DNA from: Halobacteriovoraceae bacterium | GTDB lineage: Bacteria > Bdellovibrionota > Bacteriovoracia > Bacteriovoracales > Bacteriovoracaceae | NCBI GenBank assembly: GCA_018646195.1 | Contig: JABGVH010000065.1 | Span: 1 to 64,000, forward strand | Direction of reading: 5' to 3' | DNA: 64,000 nucleotides | Program-made: the position numbers and the translations under genes | Notes under the pieces: generated by a model | Database searches by the model: none | Told to the model about the DNA's origin: nothing | Seen by the model: the letters and a program-made list of their open reading frames with translations, nothing else | In this document: piece by piece, positions 17,407 to 26,480 of the stretch | Numbering within the stretch: position 1 is the stretch's first letter | How the letters are laid out: every line of letters begins with the position of its first letter

Positions 17407-18413
17407 TTCTTTCGATTTTCTAAAAATTCCCTCAAGACTTTTGCATTCTCTTTAGAGTTAGAACCGAGATCGATATGATAGATCGCTGAGTTTCTTAATA
17501 GCTGAGCACTCGCTCTAGTGCGCAAAAGGGCAATTTTAACCTTTCGCCAAAAATCCATAAAACCAGTTTCCCAAAAGTATTCAAGAATCATAGGAAGGCC
17601 CAGGCCAATAATCAGTGACTCTAGTAAGACCAAGGCGTGCTGGCCTAAAAAACCGTCACGGATAACACATTCAGCGACAGGGTGGCGATTAGCGGTCATA
17701 ACAAGCACTTCATCGTAGTCATTCCCTACCGGCACATCCCAATCTTTGAGTGAGATGAGGTGCTTTTTTCCGTGATGCTCCCTGAGTAACTGGTATTTTT
17801 CAGGAGCATCTACCCAATCGGGAATTTCTCGCTCTAGCCCAATTCTGACGGGAAAGGGATGAACAAGACCATTTGAATCGATCAAGGGAGCGTCATCTGA
17901 ATAGAGAGAGAATTCACTACCTGAATTTTTTATCAGCTCAAGTAGCAAGGTACTTTTTCCGCCACCAGAAGGCAGTAGGATCAAACAAAGTTTTTTACCG
18001 ATGGTAAAAGCGCAGCTATGAACCCGGTGAAGTCCTTGTAGGTCCCAAGCCTTTCCCACTCTAGAGTGAATTAAGAGGTAGGTAAGCTCATGCAATTTCT
18101 CTAAACTCTGACCGAATACCTGAGCCTCTTCTTTGGAGTAATCCATCAAGCTTTGGGCCTTGCCATGATAGTCATTTATCCGAACCGAACCTCTTTGATA
18201 GGTTATGGAATTAACGGATTCCCATATTTTCTTATAGGACTTTTTATTAATAGCTGGCGGAGTTTCGTCAAAAAGCTGGATTTTAAAATTCACTGGTCCC
18301 GTGAAGTCATCTAAAAAATGCCAAAAGTCTTTTCTCAAACGGTTCAAGAGTTCTTCATTGTTGGAAAGAACTTTTACCTTTATGCTGTTAAAATTGAATG
18401 AAATTGTATTCAT
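17403..18413 (-). CDS. HprK-like P-loop protein
   Basis: A 336-residue cytosolic protein. The N-terminal 130 residues are unrecognised. A C-terminal HPr-kinase-like nucleotide-binding domain begins near residue 130, with Walker A LLPSGGGKSTLLLEL and then YSDDAPLID, as in HprK-related proteins. Bona fide HprK phosphorylates Ser46 of HPr. There is no HPr or PTS gene here, and HprK-like P-loop proteins often act in other pathways, such as peptide modification or polysaccharide clusters. The substrate is therefore unknown. It is divergent from a glycosyltransferase gene with a 45-base spacer, which suggests but does not prove a shared cell-surface role. Confidence 0.68.
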   Translation of the reverse strand: MNTISFNFNSIKVKVLSNNEELLNRLRKDFWHFLDDFTGPVNFKIQLFDETPPAINKKSYKKIWESVNSITYQRGSVRINDYHGKAQSLMDYSKEEAQVFGQSLEKLHELTYLLIHSRVGKAWDLQGLHRVHSCAFTIGKKLCLILLPSGGGKSTLLLELIKNSGSEFSLYSDDAPLIDSNGLVHPFPVRIGLEREIPDWVDAPEKYQLLREHHGKKHLISLKDWDVPVGNDYDEVLVMTANRHPVAECVIRDGFLGQHALVLLESLIIGLGLPMILEYFWETGFMDFWRKVKIALLRTRASAQLLRNSAIYHIDLGSNSKENAKVLREFLENRKN

Positions 18414-18458
18414 ACTTAAAAATATAACTTATTAATCAAACAGGCGCCAATAGAGCTC

Positions 18459-19442
18459 ATGAAGATCAGTATAATCATCGTTACTTTTAATAGAAGAGAG
18501 CTACTTGAAAATCTTCTTCACTCTATAATTCAACCCGCCTTGATTGATTCTACAAAACACTCTTTTGAAATACTTGTGATGTGGAATGGAGTAGATGAAA
18601 CAAAGAAACTTATAGAAAGTCTCTTTCCCTATATTAAAGGCCATGAAAAAGGCCATGGAACCCCAGCCGAAGCGCGCAATATCTTGATCAGCAAAGCCGA
18701 GGGAGACTATTTACTATTTCTTGATGACGATGTTCTGCTGCCAGCCACCTATTGGGAAACTGCCTTTCAGTATCTAGATAAAAAGCTTGATGTATTCGGA
18801 GGCCCCGATGGCCCCTATCCTGAGATAGATGACAACGAAAGGGCCTTGACCTTGGCCCTAACCTCTCCTCTGGCCACTGCCAATACCAGGTATCGCCACT
18901 CATCCAATGGCCAAACCGAGCCGTCCGAAACATGTGAAAAGAAATTAATTCTTTGTAACTTATGGATCAAAAGTTCTCTTTTAAAACAACATTATCTAAA
19001 ATTTGATAAAAGATTTTTTAGGAATGAAGAAAACGTCCTGCTCTTCCAATTACAGTCTTTAGGAAAAAAAATGCTGTATATTCCAAAGCTATCAGTAGGA
19101 CATAAGAAAAAGGCGGATTACCGGTATTTTATTCGCGCCGTAATGAAGTCTGGATATTATAGAACCAAAAGTTTTGTCGCCTTTCCCCGAAGTATTGATA
19201 TTCTCTATTTCGTTCCCTCACTCTTTGTAATTTATCTTTTTTTACTATTATTATTTCCGACCAAGGTCATGTGCCTCCCTCTTTTGGTATACCTCTTTCT
19301 CAATTTGATCTTTACCGCCCGTATAGTTTCGCTGTCAAAATGCTGGAGTCTTTTTCCACGAATTTTCACCAATCAATTACTGATTAATATTTTCTATGGG
19401 ATTGGATTTCTATTGGGATTCTTGCCTAAGATTAATTTATAG
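18459..19442 (+). CDS. Family 2 glycosyltransferase with C-terminal membrane helices
   Basis: A 327-residue GT-A fold enzyme. The N-terminus MKISIIIVTFNRRELLENLL is typical. YLLFLDDDVLLP (about 93) contains the metal-binding Asp motif, and FFRNEENVLLFQLQSLG resembles the ED-containing acceptor region. Two or three hydrophobic segments follow from about residue 247, so it is probably bound to the inner membrane and acts on a lipid-linked or surface glycan. Sugar specificity cannot be read from sequence. It overlaps the end of the convergent LpoA-like gene by 11 bases. Confidence 0.86.
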   Translation: MKISIIIVTFNRRELLENLLHSIIQPALIDSTKHSFEILVMWNGVDETKKLIESLFPYIKGHEKGHGTPAEARNILISKAEGDYLLFLDDDVLLPATYWETAFQYLDKKLDVFGGPDGPYPEIDDNERALTLALTSPLATANTRYRHSSNGQTEPSETCEKKLILCNLWIKSSLLKQHYLKFDKRFFRNEENVLLFQLQSLGKKMLYIPKLSVGHKKKADYRYFIRAVMKSGYYRTKSFVAFPRSIDILYFVPSLFVIYLFLLLLFPTKVMCLPLLVYLFLNLIFTARIVSLSKCWSLFPRIFTNQLLINIFYGIGFLLGFLPKINL

Positions 19443-21414
19443 GTTTAAATAATTTTTCGATATGACCGTTTCGCAACTTTAGTGAGGCCATCTGCTTCAA
19501 CCAAACACCTTGAGTTAAAAACCAATTGCCTGTAACACCAGTAAGCTGTGATTGAGAGCGGATATAAATATCCAATTCATCTCTAGAATTTTTAGAGAAA
19601 CCTTTTAGTAAGCTAGCAGCGACATGAAGCGAGTCGTAGGCCCGCATTTCAATCAATTTTGGACGCTTCTTGTAGCGGGCCAAGAATTTATTGGTAAATT
19701 GATTATTAGTCTCTTCGACATCGTCACCAATGAAATATAAATGACCTAGTTTTGAACTCTCTCTCGATAATCTCTGAGAACGCCAACTTGGACCGCCTAT
19801 AAGATTCAATCCAAAGGCATCGAAGTATGAAAAGCTAGGAATCAATTGCAGTGCTTCTCTTGGTCTGGCGGGGATAAAAACCCAATCAAAATCAACTTGC
19901 GGCTTTAAATGTTGAATTCTTCTTGCCGAATTTCTTTTCTCTAAAGAGTGAATTTCAGATAAGAGGTCTAACTCTTCTTTTCTTTCTCGTGGAAATTTTA
20001 ACCCTAGTAAATTCCTAACAGGGTCTCGGAAATCAGTCAGTTTTTTGTCGTAGGCCAGTACTCCAGTCAGTGTAACTCCAGTCGCCTGTGACTTTCTCCA
20101 AAACTCATTGACATAGGCCCTGCCCCTTTCACTTCGAGGGTATATAATCGCCCCTCTCTTACCAAAATTTTCCAACATGCTACTTGATAGAATCTGGTTC
20201 ACTTGAGATTCAACTGAGCCATCAATTTCGACTAAGAGGTGATCTTTTTCTTCTTTTGGTAAATAGATTTGTGAAAGAGAGATAAAAAGTACGCCATGTC
20301 TTTTTGCTTCAAGGTATTCTTTAGTTGCCTCTTTAGAATAAAGGCCACCGATAATTGCAGTGACGTAATTATTTTCTATTAGTTGACGAATCTGATAAGC
20401 GCCAACCGCTCCGCTTCCTTTCGAATCTTTTACAAAAACCCTATAGGGTTTTTGCCCCTCAAGTAGTGCGCCATTTTTCTCAGCCAGGGCACTGTCGACG
20501 CCGTAAAGCGCCCGTTTTCCATAACCTTCTTTTTCACCAGACAAAGGCAAGATAACTCCAACCGAGCTAAGGTCAATTTTACCAAAGTTTTCTATCCTAA
20601 AATGAAAGTTCTTAACCAACTGAATGGCCTCAGGTTGATTTTCAAAACTTTTTTCAATCCATTCTAAAACGTCTTTTCCATCATCTTTTTTGCCATTGTA
20701 ATAAAGTTTCTCAGCTTCCAAATAAGCTAGGTAACCAACTACTAGCGCTTTTTCTTCAGCCGTATCTTCTAAAAATTTTAACTTCTCGCTGCTACCCATG
20801 CTGAAAAAAGCATTCAGCAGTTTTTCAAAATGCAAGTCGCTCTTAAGCTCACTTATTTGTTTTTTATCGGAAAGATAGAGAGTAAGGGATAATACTGCCT
20901 CATCTCTCTTGCCTAATTTTTTGGCCAATTCATAATGTAGTTGATGGTATTTCTTAACCTCTCGAGGATGCAAAGTTTTATAATTTGACAGCACTAAGGA
21001 TTCGTACGACTTTTCATGATGCTCTAATTTATAATAGCTACTCGCTAAATTGAGATAGATTTGGGAACGTAGCGAGGGATCTTCTTCAGAGGAAGAAATC
21101 GCCTGATTAAAGTTAAAAATGGCTGTTTCGTAATTACCCGTCGAGAAGTGAATGACTCCTATTAAATTTAATCTCATCGAACGCTCGGGTTGCTTTAGGG
21201 TCTCGACACTAATAGCTTTAAGTTGAGCTAACGCTTCATCTTTGTACCCTTGCCGATACTGACCTTTAATTTGTTCGATTTTTTTTAAAAATTCTACGCG
21301 ATAAATATCTGTCCGCTTCTTAGTGGACAGCATTGAGATTCCTCCGCAACCTTGGAGAAAAAGCAAAAGTAGTAATATCGACCAGACCCTGGTCTTACCA
21401 AAAAAGCTTTTCAT
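19432..21414 (-). CDS. LpoA/LppC-like lipoprotein (TPR plus periplasmic-binding fold)
   Basis: A 660-residue lipoprotein with signal and lipobox LQGC (Cys23). The N-terminal half has TPR-like repeats (for example IHFSTGNYETAIFNFNQAI). The C-terminal half, from about residue 280, starts VGVILPLSGEKEGYGKRAL and matches the branched-chain amino acid type binding fold, the layout of LpoA/LppC. LpoA activates penicillin-binding protein PBP1A from the outer membrane in Gammaproteobacteria. That activity here is inferred from domain order only. It begins 30 bases after dnaJ on the same strand, so it appears to be the last gene of the dnaK operon. Confidence 0.8.
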   Translation of the reverse strand: MKSFFGKTRVWSILLLLLFLQGCGGISMLSTKKRTDIYRVEFLKKIEQIKGQYRQGYKDEALAQLKAISVETLKQPERSMRLNLIGVIHFSTGNYETAIFNFNQAISSSEEDPSLRSQIYLNLASSYYKLEHHEKSYESLVLSNYKTLHPREVKKYHQLHYELAKKLGKRDEAVLSLTLYLSDKKQISELKSDLHFEKLLNAFFSMGSSEKLKFLEDTAEEKALVVGYLAYLEAEKLYYNGKKDDGKDVLEWIEKSFENQPEAIQLVKNFHFRIENFGKIDLSSVGVILPLSGEKEGYGKRALYGVDSALAEKNGALLEGQKPYRVFVKDSKGSGAVGAYQIRQLIENNYVTAIIGGLYSKEATKEYLEAKRHGVLFISLSQIYLPKEEKDHLLVEIDGSVESQVNQILSSSMLENFGKRGAIIYPRSERGRAYVNEFWRKSQATGVTLTGVLAYDKKLTDFRDPVRNLLGLKFPRERKEELDLLSEIHSLEKRNSARRIQHLKPQVDFDWVFIPARPREALQLIPSFSYFDAFGLNLIGGPSWRSQRLSRESSKLGHLYFIGDDVEETNNQFTNKFLARYKKRPKLIEMRAYDSLHVAASLLKGFSKNSRDELDIYIRSQSQLTGVTGNWFLTQGVWLKQMASLKLRNGHIEKLFKPIN

Positions 21415-21444
21415 AGGAGAATATTGTAGCCCCAGAGAGCGGGG

Positions 21445-22581
21445 TTAGTGAAATAAATCTCGTACTTTATCGAAGAATCCTCGACTCATTGGGTTAGAGC
21501 TTTCTTTATCTTCTAACTCTCCCAATTCTTTAAAAATCTTCTTCTGTTGTGAGGAAAGCCGACTGGGAGTTTCAACGTGAATCACCAAAATTTCATCCCC
21601 CTGGCCGTAGCCACCGAGCTTTTGGATTCCCTTCCCTTTAAGTCGCATTTTTTTACCTGACTGAGTTCCTTCAGGTATTTTAACTTCTACTTTCCCATCT
21701 AGGGTTGGCACACTTAAACTAGCGCCCAGTGCTGCTTGAGAAAAATTAATCGGCAAGGTGCAGTAAACATCAAAGCCATCTCTTTCAAAAATTTCATGAT
21801 TTTTTATATCGATCACTACATAGAGATCACCTGCAGGCCCACCATTTTCACCGGCATCGCCTTCTCTTGAAAGTTTTAAACGTTGGCCTCGGTCGATCCC
21901 GGCAGGGACTTTAACGGCAAGCTCAACTTTTTTACGTTTTCTTCCTTTGCCACTGCAAGTGTTGCAAGGATCGGAAATTTTTTGACCTGAGCCATGGCAA
22001 ACCGGGCAAGTACTCGCGACAGTAAAAAATCCCTGCTGTCTCCGGACTTCTCCGTAACCATTACATTGTGTACAGGTTATTGGCTGGGCACCTTTTTTTC
22101 CACCCGAACCACTACAGTCATCACATGAAATATTACGAGTTAATTCTATATTTTTTTCAATCCCGAAGGCAGCTTCTTCAAACGAAACAGCAATTGGCAT
22201 TTGTAAATCATTACCGGCCCGACCACGACTTCGTTGGCCGCCTCTTCGACGCCCGCCTCCACCTAGGATATCTCCAAAAATATCACCGAAAATATCACCT
22301 AGATCGCCAAACTCAGCTGAGAATCCGCCACCGCCGCCACCAAAGCCAGCCTGTCCATCAACTCCGGCATGGCCGAATTGATCGTAGCGGGATTTCTTTT
22401 CTTCAGTAACCAAAACATCCGCTGCTTCAGAGGCTTCTTTAAATTTAGCCTCAGCTTCTTTATTGTCTGGATTTCTATCGGGGTGGTACTTCATCGCAAG
22501 CTTGCGATAAGCTTTTTTAATTTCATCTTTTGAAGCATCTCTCGAGACACCTAGAACGTCGTAATAATCCCTTTTACTCAT
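21445..22581 (-). CDS. dnaJ: Chaperone DnaJ
   Basis: A 378-residue type I Hsp40 that delivers clients to DnaK and stimulates its ATPase. The J domain at 1-70 has HPD at 33-35. A Gly/Phe-rich stretch runs from about 75 to 130. Four zinc-binding CxxCxGxG repeats follow ([32 protein letters not shown]), then the substrate-binding C-terminal domains. Length and order are standard. It lies 63 bases downstream of dnaK, with a hairpin in the spacer. Confidence 0.97.
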   Translation of the reverse strand: MSKRDYYDVLGVSRDASKDEIKKAYRKLAMKYHPDRNPDNKEAEAKFKEASEAADVLVTEEKKSRYDQFGHAGVDGQAGFGGGGGGFSAEFGDLGDIFGDIFGDILGGGGRRRGGQRSRGRAGNDLQMPIAVSFEEAAFGIEKNIELTRNISCDDCSGSGGKKGAQPITCTQCNGYGEVRRQQGFFTVASTCPVCHGSGQKISDPCNTCSGKGRKRKKVELAVKVPAGIDRGQRLKLSREGDAGENGGPAGDLYVVIDIKNHEIFERDGFDVYCTLPINFSQAALGASLSVPTLDGKVEVKIPEGTQSGKKMRLKGKGIQKLGGYGQGDEILVIHVETPSRLSSQQKKIFKELGELEDKESSNPMSRGFFDKVRDLFH

Positions 22582-22603
22582 ATTGATCTCTTAAATAACA
22601 GAA

Positions 22604-22619
22604 GGGGTCTTTCGACCCC
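22604..22619 (-). promoter_or_regulatory. Stable hairpin with GAAA tetraloop between dnaK and dnaJ
   Basis: On the minus strand GGGGTC-GAAA-GACCCC forms a six-pair GC-rich stem closed by a GNRA tetraloop. The bases after it are only moderately T-rich, so it is more likely a processing or stability element, or a partial terminator that lowers dnaJ relative to dnaK, than a full terminator. Confidence 0.55.
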
Positions 22620-22644
22620 CGCTGGAAAAATTGAATACCAGTTA

Positions 22645-24576
22645 TTAAACTTCTTTAAAATCAGCGTCGACAACATCATCGTCGTCTTTTTGATTGCTTT
22701 CAGGTCCAGCTTCTGGACCGGCAGCACCAGGTTGTGGACCAGGTCCAGCCTCAGCACCTGGTTGCGCTCCGGCAGCTTGGTACATGTCTGTTGCAATTTT
22801 ATGACTAACATTTTGAAGTCTTTCAGTAGCAGCCTTTAGCTCATCTAAGTCTTGAACTTCAAGCTTAGTTTTTGCTTCGGCAATAGCTTCTTCCAATTCT
22901 TTCTTGGCACTTTCATCAAGCTTCTCACCACCATCTTTAATCATTTTTTCGGCACCAAGAATCATGGCATCGAGATTATTATGAGTATCGACAAGCTCTC
23001 TACGTTTTTGATCTGATTCTTTGTTTTCCTCAGCATCTTTTACCATCGCCTCGATTTCGTCTTCAGAAAGACCTGAGCCAGCAGTAATTTTAATTTCTTG
23101 CTTCTGATTTGTGGCCTTATCCATAGCGGATACATGCACAATACCGTTGGCATCGATATCAAAAGTAACTTCAACTTGAGGAACTCCTCTAGGAGCCGGT
23201 GCGATACCAGAAAGGTCAAATCGTCCAAGTGTCTTATTGTCATTTGAAAACTCACGCTCTCCTTGAAGGACGTGGATCGAAACAGCAGGTTGATTATCTT
23301 GTGCTGTAGAGAAAGTCTGAGACTTCTTACTTGGAATAGTTGTATTTTTCTCGATCAGCTTGGTCATAACTCCACCAAGAGTTTCAATACCAAGAGAAAG
23401 AGGTGTTACATCTAAAAGAAGAACATCTTTTACATCTCCTGCTAATACTCCACCTTGAATGGCAGCACCTGCGGCAACAACTTCGTCAGGATTAACCCCT
23501 TTAGAAGGCTCTTTACCAAAAATCTGCTTAACTTTTTCTTGAACTAAAGGAATTCGAATAGAACCACCTACTAAGATGACTTCATCAATTTCATTTTTAT
23601 CAAGACCAGAGTCAGAGATACAAGTTTCACAAGGAGCGCTAACTCTATTTAGCATATCTCCAATTAGTGATTCAAATTTTGCTCTAGTAAGATTTACGTT
23701 TAAGTGTTTCGGCCCAGAAGCATCTGCAGTAATAAAAGGAAGGTTTACATCTGTACTAGAAACATTTGAAAGCTCATGTTTGGCTTTCTCTGCCGCTTCT
23801 TTAAGACGTTGTAGTGCCATTGGATCGTTACGAAGATCAATTCCATCAGAGCTTTTAAATTCGTCTGCAAGAAAGTGAATAATCGCTTCGTCAAAATCTT
23901 CACCACCTAAAAAGGTATCACCATTAGTGGCCTTCACTTCGAAGACTCCGTCGCTAGTAATTTCAAGAATCGAAATATCGAAAGTACCGCCACCCAAGTC
24001 AAAAACAGCAATGTTTTTATCTTGTTTAGACTCAAGTCCGTAGGCAAGAGCTGCTGCAGTTGGCTCATTGATAATACGCTTAACTTCAAGGCCAGCAATT
24101 CTACCGGCATCTTTAGTCGCTTGTCTTTGAGCATCATTAAAATAGGCAGGAACCGTAATAACAGCTTCAGAAACTGTCTCTCCAAGATAATCTTCGGCTG
24201 AAGATTTCATTTTTCCTAAAATCGCAGCAGAAATTTCTTGAGGTGACATTTCTTTTCCATCGGCCTTTACCCAGGCATCGCCATTTTTATTAGCGAAAAT
24301 ATCAAAAGGGGCTACTTTTTTAAATTTATCAACTTCTGGTGCAGTTGCTTTACGACCAATAAGTCTCTTAACTCCATAAAGAGTCTTGCCTGGATTGGTG
24401 ACGGCTTGGCGTTTTGCAACTTGCCCTACCATTTTCTCGTCGCCTTTTCCAAAGCCTACTACTGATGGGGTAGTATTATGCCCCTCAGAGTTTTGAATGA
24501 TTTTGTATTTTCCATTTTCAAGAACACTCACACATGAGTTGGTTGTTCCTAAGTCAATTCCGATAATTTTTCCCAT
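22645..24576 (-). CDS. dnaK: Chaperone DnaK (Hsp70)
   Basis: A 643-residue Hsp70. The ATPase domain begins [15 protein letters not shown] and contains [12 protein letters not shown] and [13 protein letters not shown]. The interdomain linker [16 protein letters not shown] and substrate-binding domain follow, then a lid. It ends with a Gly/Pro/Ala-rich tail and [12 protein letters not shown], the canonical co-chaperone-binding end. AAGGAG precedes the start. It is the middle gene of grpE-dnaK-dnaJ and follows grpE after 27 bases. Confidence 0.98.
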   Translation of the reverse strand: MGKIIGIDLGTTNSCVSVLENGKYKIIQNSEGHNTTPSVVGFGKGDEKMVGQVAKRQAVTNPGKTLYGVKRLIGRKATAPEVDKFKKVAPFDIFANKNGDAWVKADGKEMSPQEISAAILGKMKSSAEDYLGETVSEAVITVPAYFNDAQRQATKDAGRIAGLEVKRIINEPTAAALAYGLESKQDKNIAVFDLGGGTFDISILEITSDGVFEVKATNGDTFLGGEDFDEAIIHFLADEFKSSDGIDLRNDPMALQRLKEAAEKAKHELSNVSSTDVNLPFITADASGPKHLNVNLTRAKFESLIGDMLNRVSAPCETCISDSGLDKNEIDEVILVGGSIRIPLVQEKVKQIFGKEPSKGVNPDEVVAAGAAIQGGVLAGDVKDVLLLDVTPLSLGIETLGGVMTKLIEKNTTIPSKKSQTFSTAQDNQPAVSIHVLQGEREFSNDNKTLGRFDLSGIAPAPRGVPQVEVTFDIDANGIVHVSAMDKATNQKQEIKITAGSGLSEDEIEAMVKDAEENKESDQKRRELVDTHNNLDAMILGAEKMIKDGGEKLDESAKKELEEAIAEAKTKLEVQDLDELKAATERLQNVSHKIATDMYQAAGAQPGAEAGPGPQPGAAGPEAGPESNQKDDDDVVDADFKEV

Positions 24577-24603
24577 TTTATTCTCCTTATATTAATTAAT
24601 TTA

Positions 24604-25197
24604 TTATTTTTTTTCTTTCGCTACTATTACTTTTGCTGGTCTTAAGAGACGACCATTTAGAACATACCCTTTTTGGTATTCCATAATAATGTCACCTTCT
24701 TTTTTTCCTTCTACTTCTTGCTGGGCCATGGCTTCATGAAAATTTGGGTCAAATTCCTGCCCCTCAGTTTCAACTGCTTCAAGTCCGGATTTTTTTAATA
24801 CTCCGACAAATTGTTCTCTTACCATCTCGACTCCTTTCGCTATGTTTTGAACGACTTCATTTTCTTCCTTAGCAGCAGCTTCAATTGTTCTCTCTAAGTT
24901 ATCTACTACATCTAAAAGGCTTGAGAGAATCTTTTCATTGCCATATTTTATCCAATTGGTTTTTTCTCTCTCAAAACGCTTGCGCATGTTTTCCATTTCA
25001 GCAGCAAGATAGAAATATTTTGCTTTGAAGTCTTCTTCTGCTGGTTCTTCTTTTTCACTCGGTAGAACTTCTACATTATCTGGAAGTTCGCTTTCTTCAT
25101 TCACTTCTTCAGCACTTTCAGCTTGTACTTCTTGCTCTGAAGAAGTCGTTTCATCTTCAACTTTTTTGTCATCAGTCTGACTCATCATATCCACCAT
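24604..25197 (-). CDS. grpE: Nucleotide exchange factor GrpE
   Basis: A 197-residue protein. An acidic, probably disordered N-terminus of about 55 residues is followed by the long helix (AEMENMRKRFEREK) and the C-terminal beta domain with VEMVREQFVGVLKKSGLEAV and FDPNFHEAMAQ. GrpE releases ADP from DnaK. Of the three clustered ATGs, the one at 25197 is preferred because GGAG lies seven bases upstream. The start 12 bases later is also possible. A heat-shock-type promoter lies just upstream. Confidence 0.95.
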   Translation of the reverse strand: MVDMMSQTDDKKVEDETTSSEQEVQAESAEEVNEESELPDNVEVLPSEKEEPAEEDFKAKYFYLAAEMENMRKRFEREKTNWIKYGNEKILSSLLDVVDNLERTIEAAAKEENEVVQNIAKGVEMVREQFVGVLKKSGLEAVETEGQEFDPNFHEAMAQQEVEGKKEGDIIMEYQKGYVLNGRLLRPAKVIVAKEKK

Positions 25198-25231
25198 TCT
25201 CTCGCTCCATACTCAATTTCAGCTAGACATA

Positions 25232-25258
25232 AGATGGTGTCATCTGGAGTTCTGTCAA
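25232..25258 (-). promoter_or_regulatory. Sigma-32-like heat-shock promoter for grpE-dnaK-dnaJ
   Basis: Reading the minus strand, TTGACA (25258-25253) is followed after 13 bases by CACCATCT (25239-25232). This matches the E. coli sigma-32 consensus (TTGAAA, 13-15 bases, CCCCATNT) at 5 of 6 and 6 of 7 fixed positions. The predicted start near 25224 leaves a leader of about 27 bases containing the GGAG of grpE. No CIRCE inverted repeat is seen in this spacer. Confidence 0.6.
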
Positions 25259-25299
25259 TAGTTGAAAGCTTGGCTTTTTTCTGGTCTATATAGCTGTAA

Positions 25300-26424
25300 T
25301 TATAGAGAATTTGTATATTGAAAAAGCTCTTCCAGGAGACCATCCATGCGAATATAGCCACTTGGCCTAAGAATAAGCTTATTTTGGCGGGTTTCACACC
25401 AGCCCTGACGCTGCCATTTTGATACAATCGGCGCAATTTTTAAAAGCTCAGCGCTGGTAAAAAACTCTTCTAGTATGACGCCTTCAAAAGTTCTAAGCCT
25501 TAAATAAAAATTTTCTAGCTTAGCTTCCTTTTCACTTAATTGTTCTGGAACAAATTCTAATTCACTCACCTTCCATTTATAACGTAGTCTAGAATCGGCC
25601 AAGTAGCCTGTGGCAGAGGGTCCGAGTGCCGCAACTGATTCTGAGCGCCAATACTTTAGATTATGGCGCGACTCACGACCTGGTCTTGCAAAGTTTGAAA
25701 CCTCGTAATGAAGGTATCCGCGCTTCTCTAAAAATTCCGAGACTTCGAGATACTCTCGCTCTAGCTGCTCGTTTTCTGGCAGGAACTCGGTATGAGGATA
25801 GTTTCCCTTGGGGGTTAAAATATAAAGGCTAAGGTGGGGAGGATTATAGGACATTATTTTTTCAAGCTCTGCCGCAATATCTCTCTGGTAAGACGCGATA
25901 ACTGGTAAGCCCAACATAAAGTCAACCGAAAAATTTAATTTTAATTTATTAAAAAAACCTAACGTTTGGTGCACGTCTTCTAGTGAGTGAACCCTATCTA
26001 GCTGTCCAAGCATCTTGGAGTCCAAGGCCTGAACTCCCAACGAATAGCGGTTCACTCCCAATTTCTGAAAAGCTTTAATTCCTTCTTCAGTCCACGACCC
26101 TGGATTTACTTCAAGGGTCATTTCAAGATTTTCGGCGAGTACTAGCTGGTTGGCATTGAGGAAGCTTTTTAAAAACTCCGCCCCTTCTCTACCCCAGAGA
26201 GAAGGTGTGCCTCCTCCAAGATATAAGGTTTCAAGTGGCTCCCAACTAATATCGTTTTGTTCCAAAAAATGCTGATGGATTGCAAAGCTCTGGGTCAATT
26301 CACTTTGGAAGCCATTAAAGGCCATTCGATAGTCAGAGCTCTCTACTCTGGTTTTATAAAAGTCACAGTAATTACAAAGATGGCGGCAAAATGGGAAATG
26401 GATATATAAGGAAGAAATGCCCAA
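25300..26424 (-). CDS. hemW: Radical SAM heme chaperone HemW
   Basis: A 374-residue radical SAM protein with CRHLCNYC (Cys13, Cys17, Cys20; CX3CX2C) and LYLGGGTPSLW, RYSLGVQALD and SVDFMLGLP. These are HemW/HemN-like, and the short length with this cluster spacing favours HemW, a heme-binding chaperone, over true oxygen-independent coproporphyrinogen oxidase. The start is TTG at 26424, with AAGGA six bases upstream. It is divergent from the M16 protease gene and lies about 100 bases upstream of grpE. Confidence 0.87.
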   Translation of the reverse strand: MGISSLYIHFPFCRHLCNYCDFYKTRVESSDYRMAFNGFQSELTQSFAIHQHFLEQNDISWEPLETLYLGGGTPSLWGREGAEFLKSFLNANQLVLAENLEMTLEVNPGSWTEEGIKAFQKLGVNRYSLGVQALDSKMLGQLDRVHSLEDVHQTLGFFNKLKLNFSVDFMLGLPVIASYQRDIAAELEKIMSYNPPHLSLYILTPKGNYPHTEFLPENEQLEREYLEVSEFLEKRGYLHYEVSNFARPGRESRHNLKYWRSESVAALGPSATGYLADSRLRYKWKVSELEFVPEQLSEKEAKLENFYLRLRTFEGVILEEFFTSAELLKIAPIVSKWQRQGWCETRQNKLILRPSGYIRMDGLLEELFQYTNSL

Positions 26425-26480
26425 TTGAATTCCTTTATTTGCTAGTCGGTAGGGCCTAGAGAGCTTATAATTCTTCTAGC

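Noticed and set aside
25198-25299. CIRCE-type repeat before grpE
   Set aside because: I looked for the paired TTAGCACTC/GAGTGCTAA arms and found neither.
25185-25436. Minus-strand frame between grpE and hemW
   Set aside because: It overlaps the end of hemW in another frame and holds the grpE promoter region. There is no good start signal.
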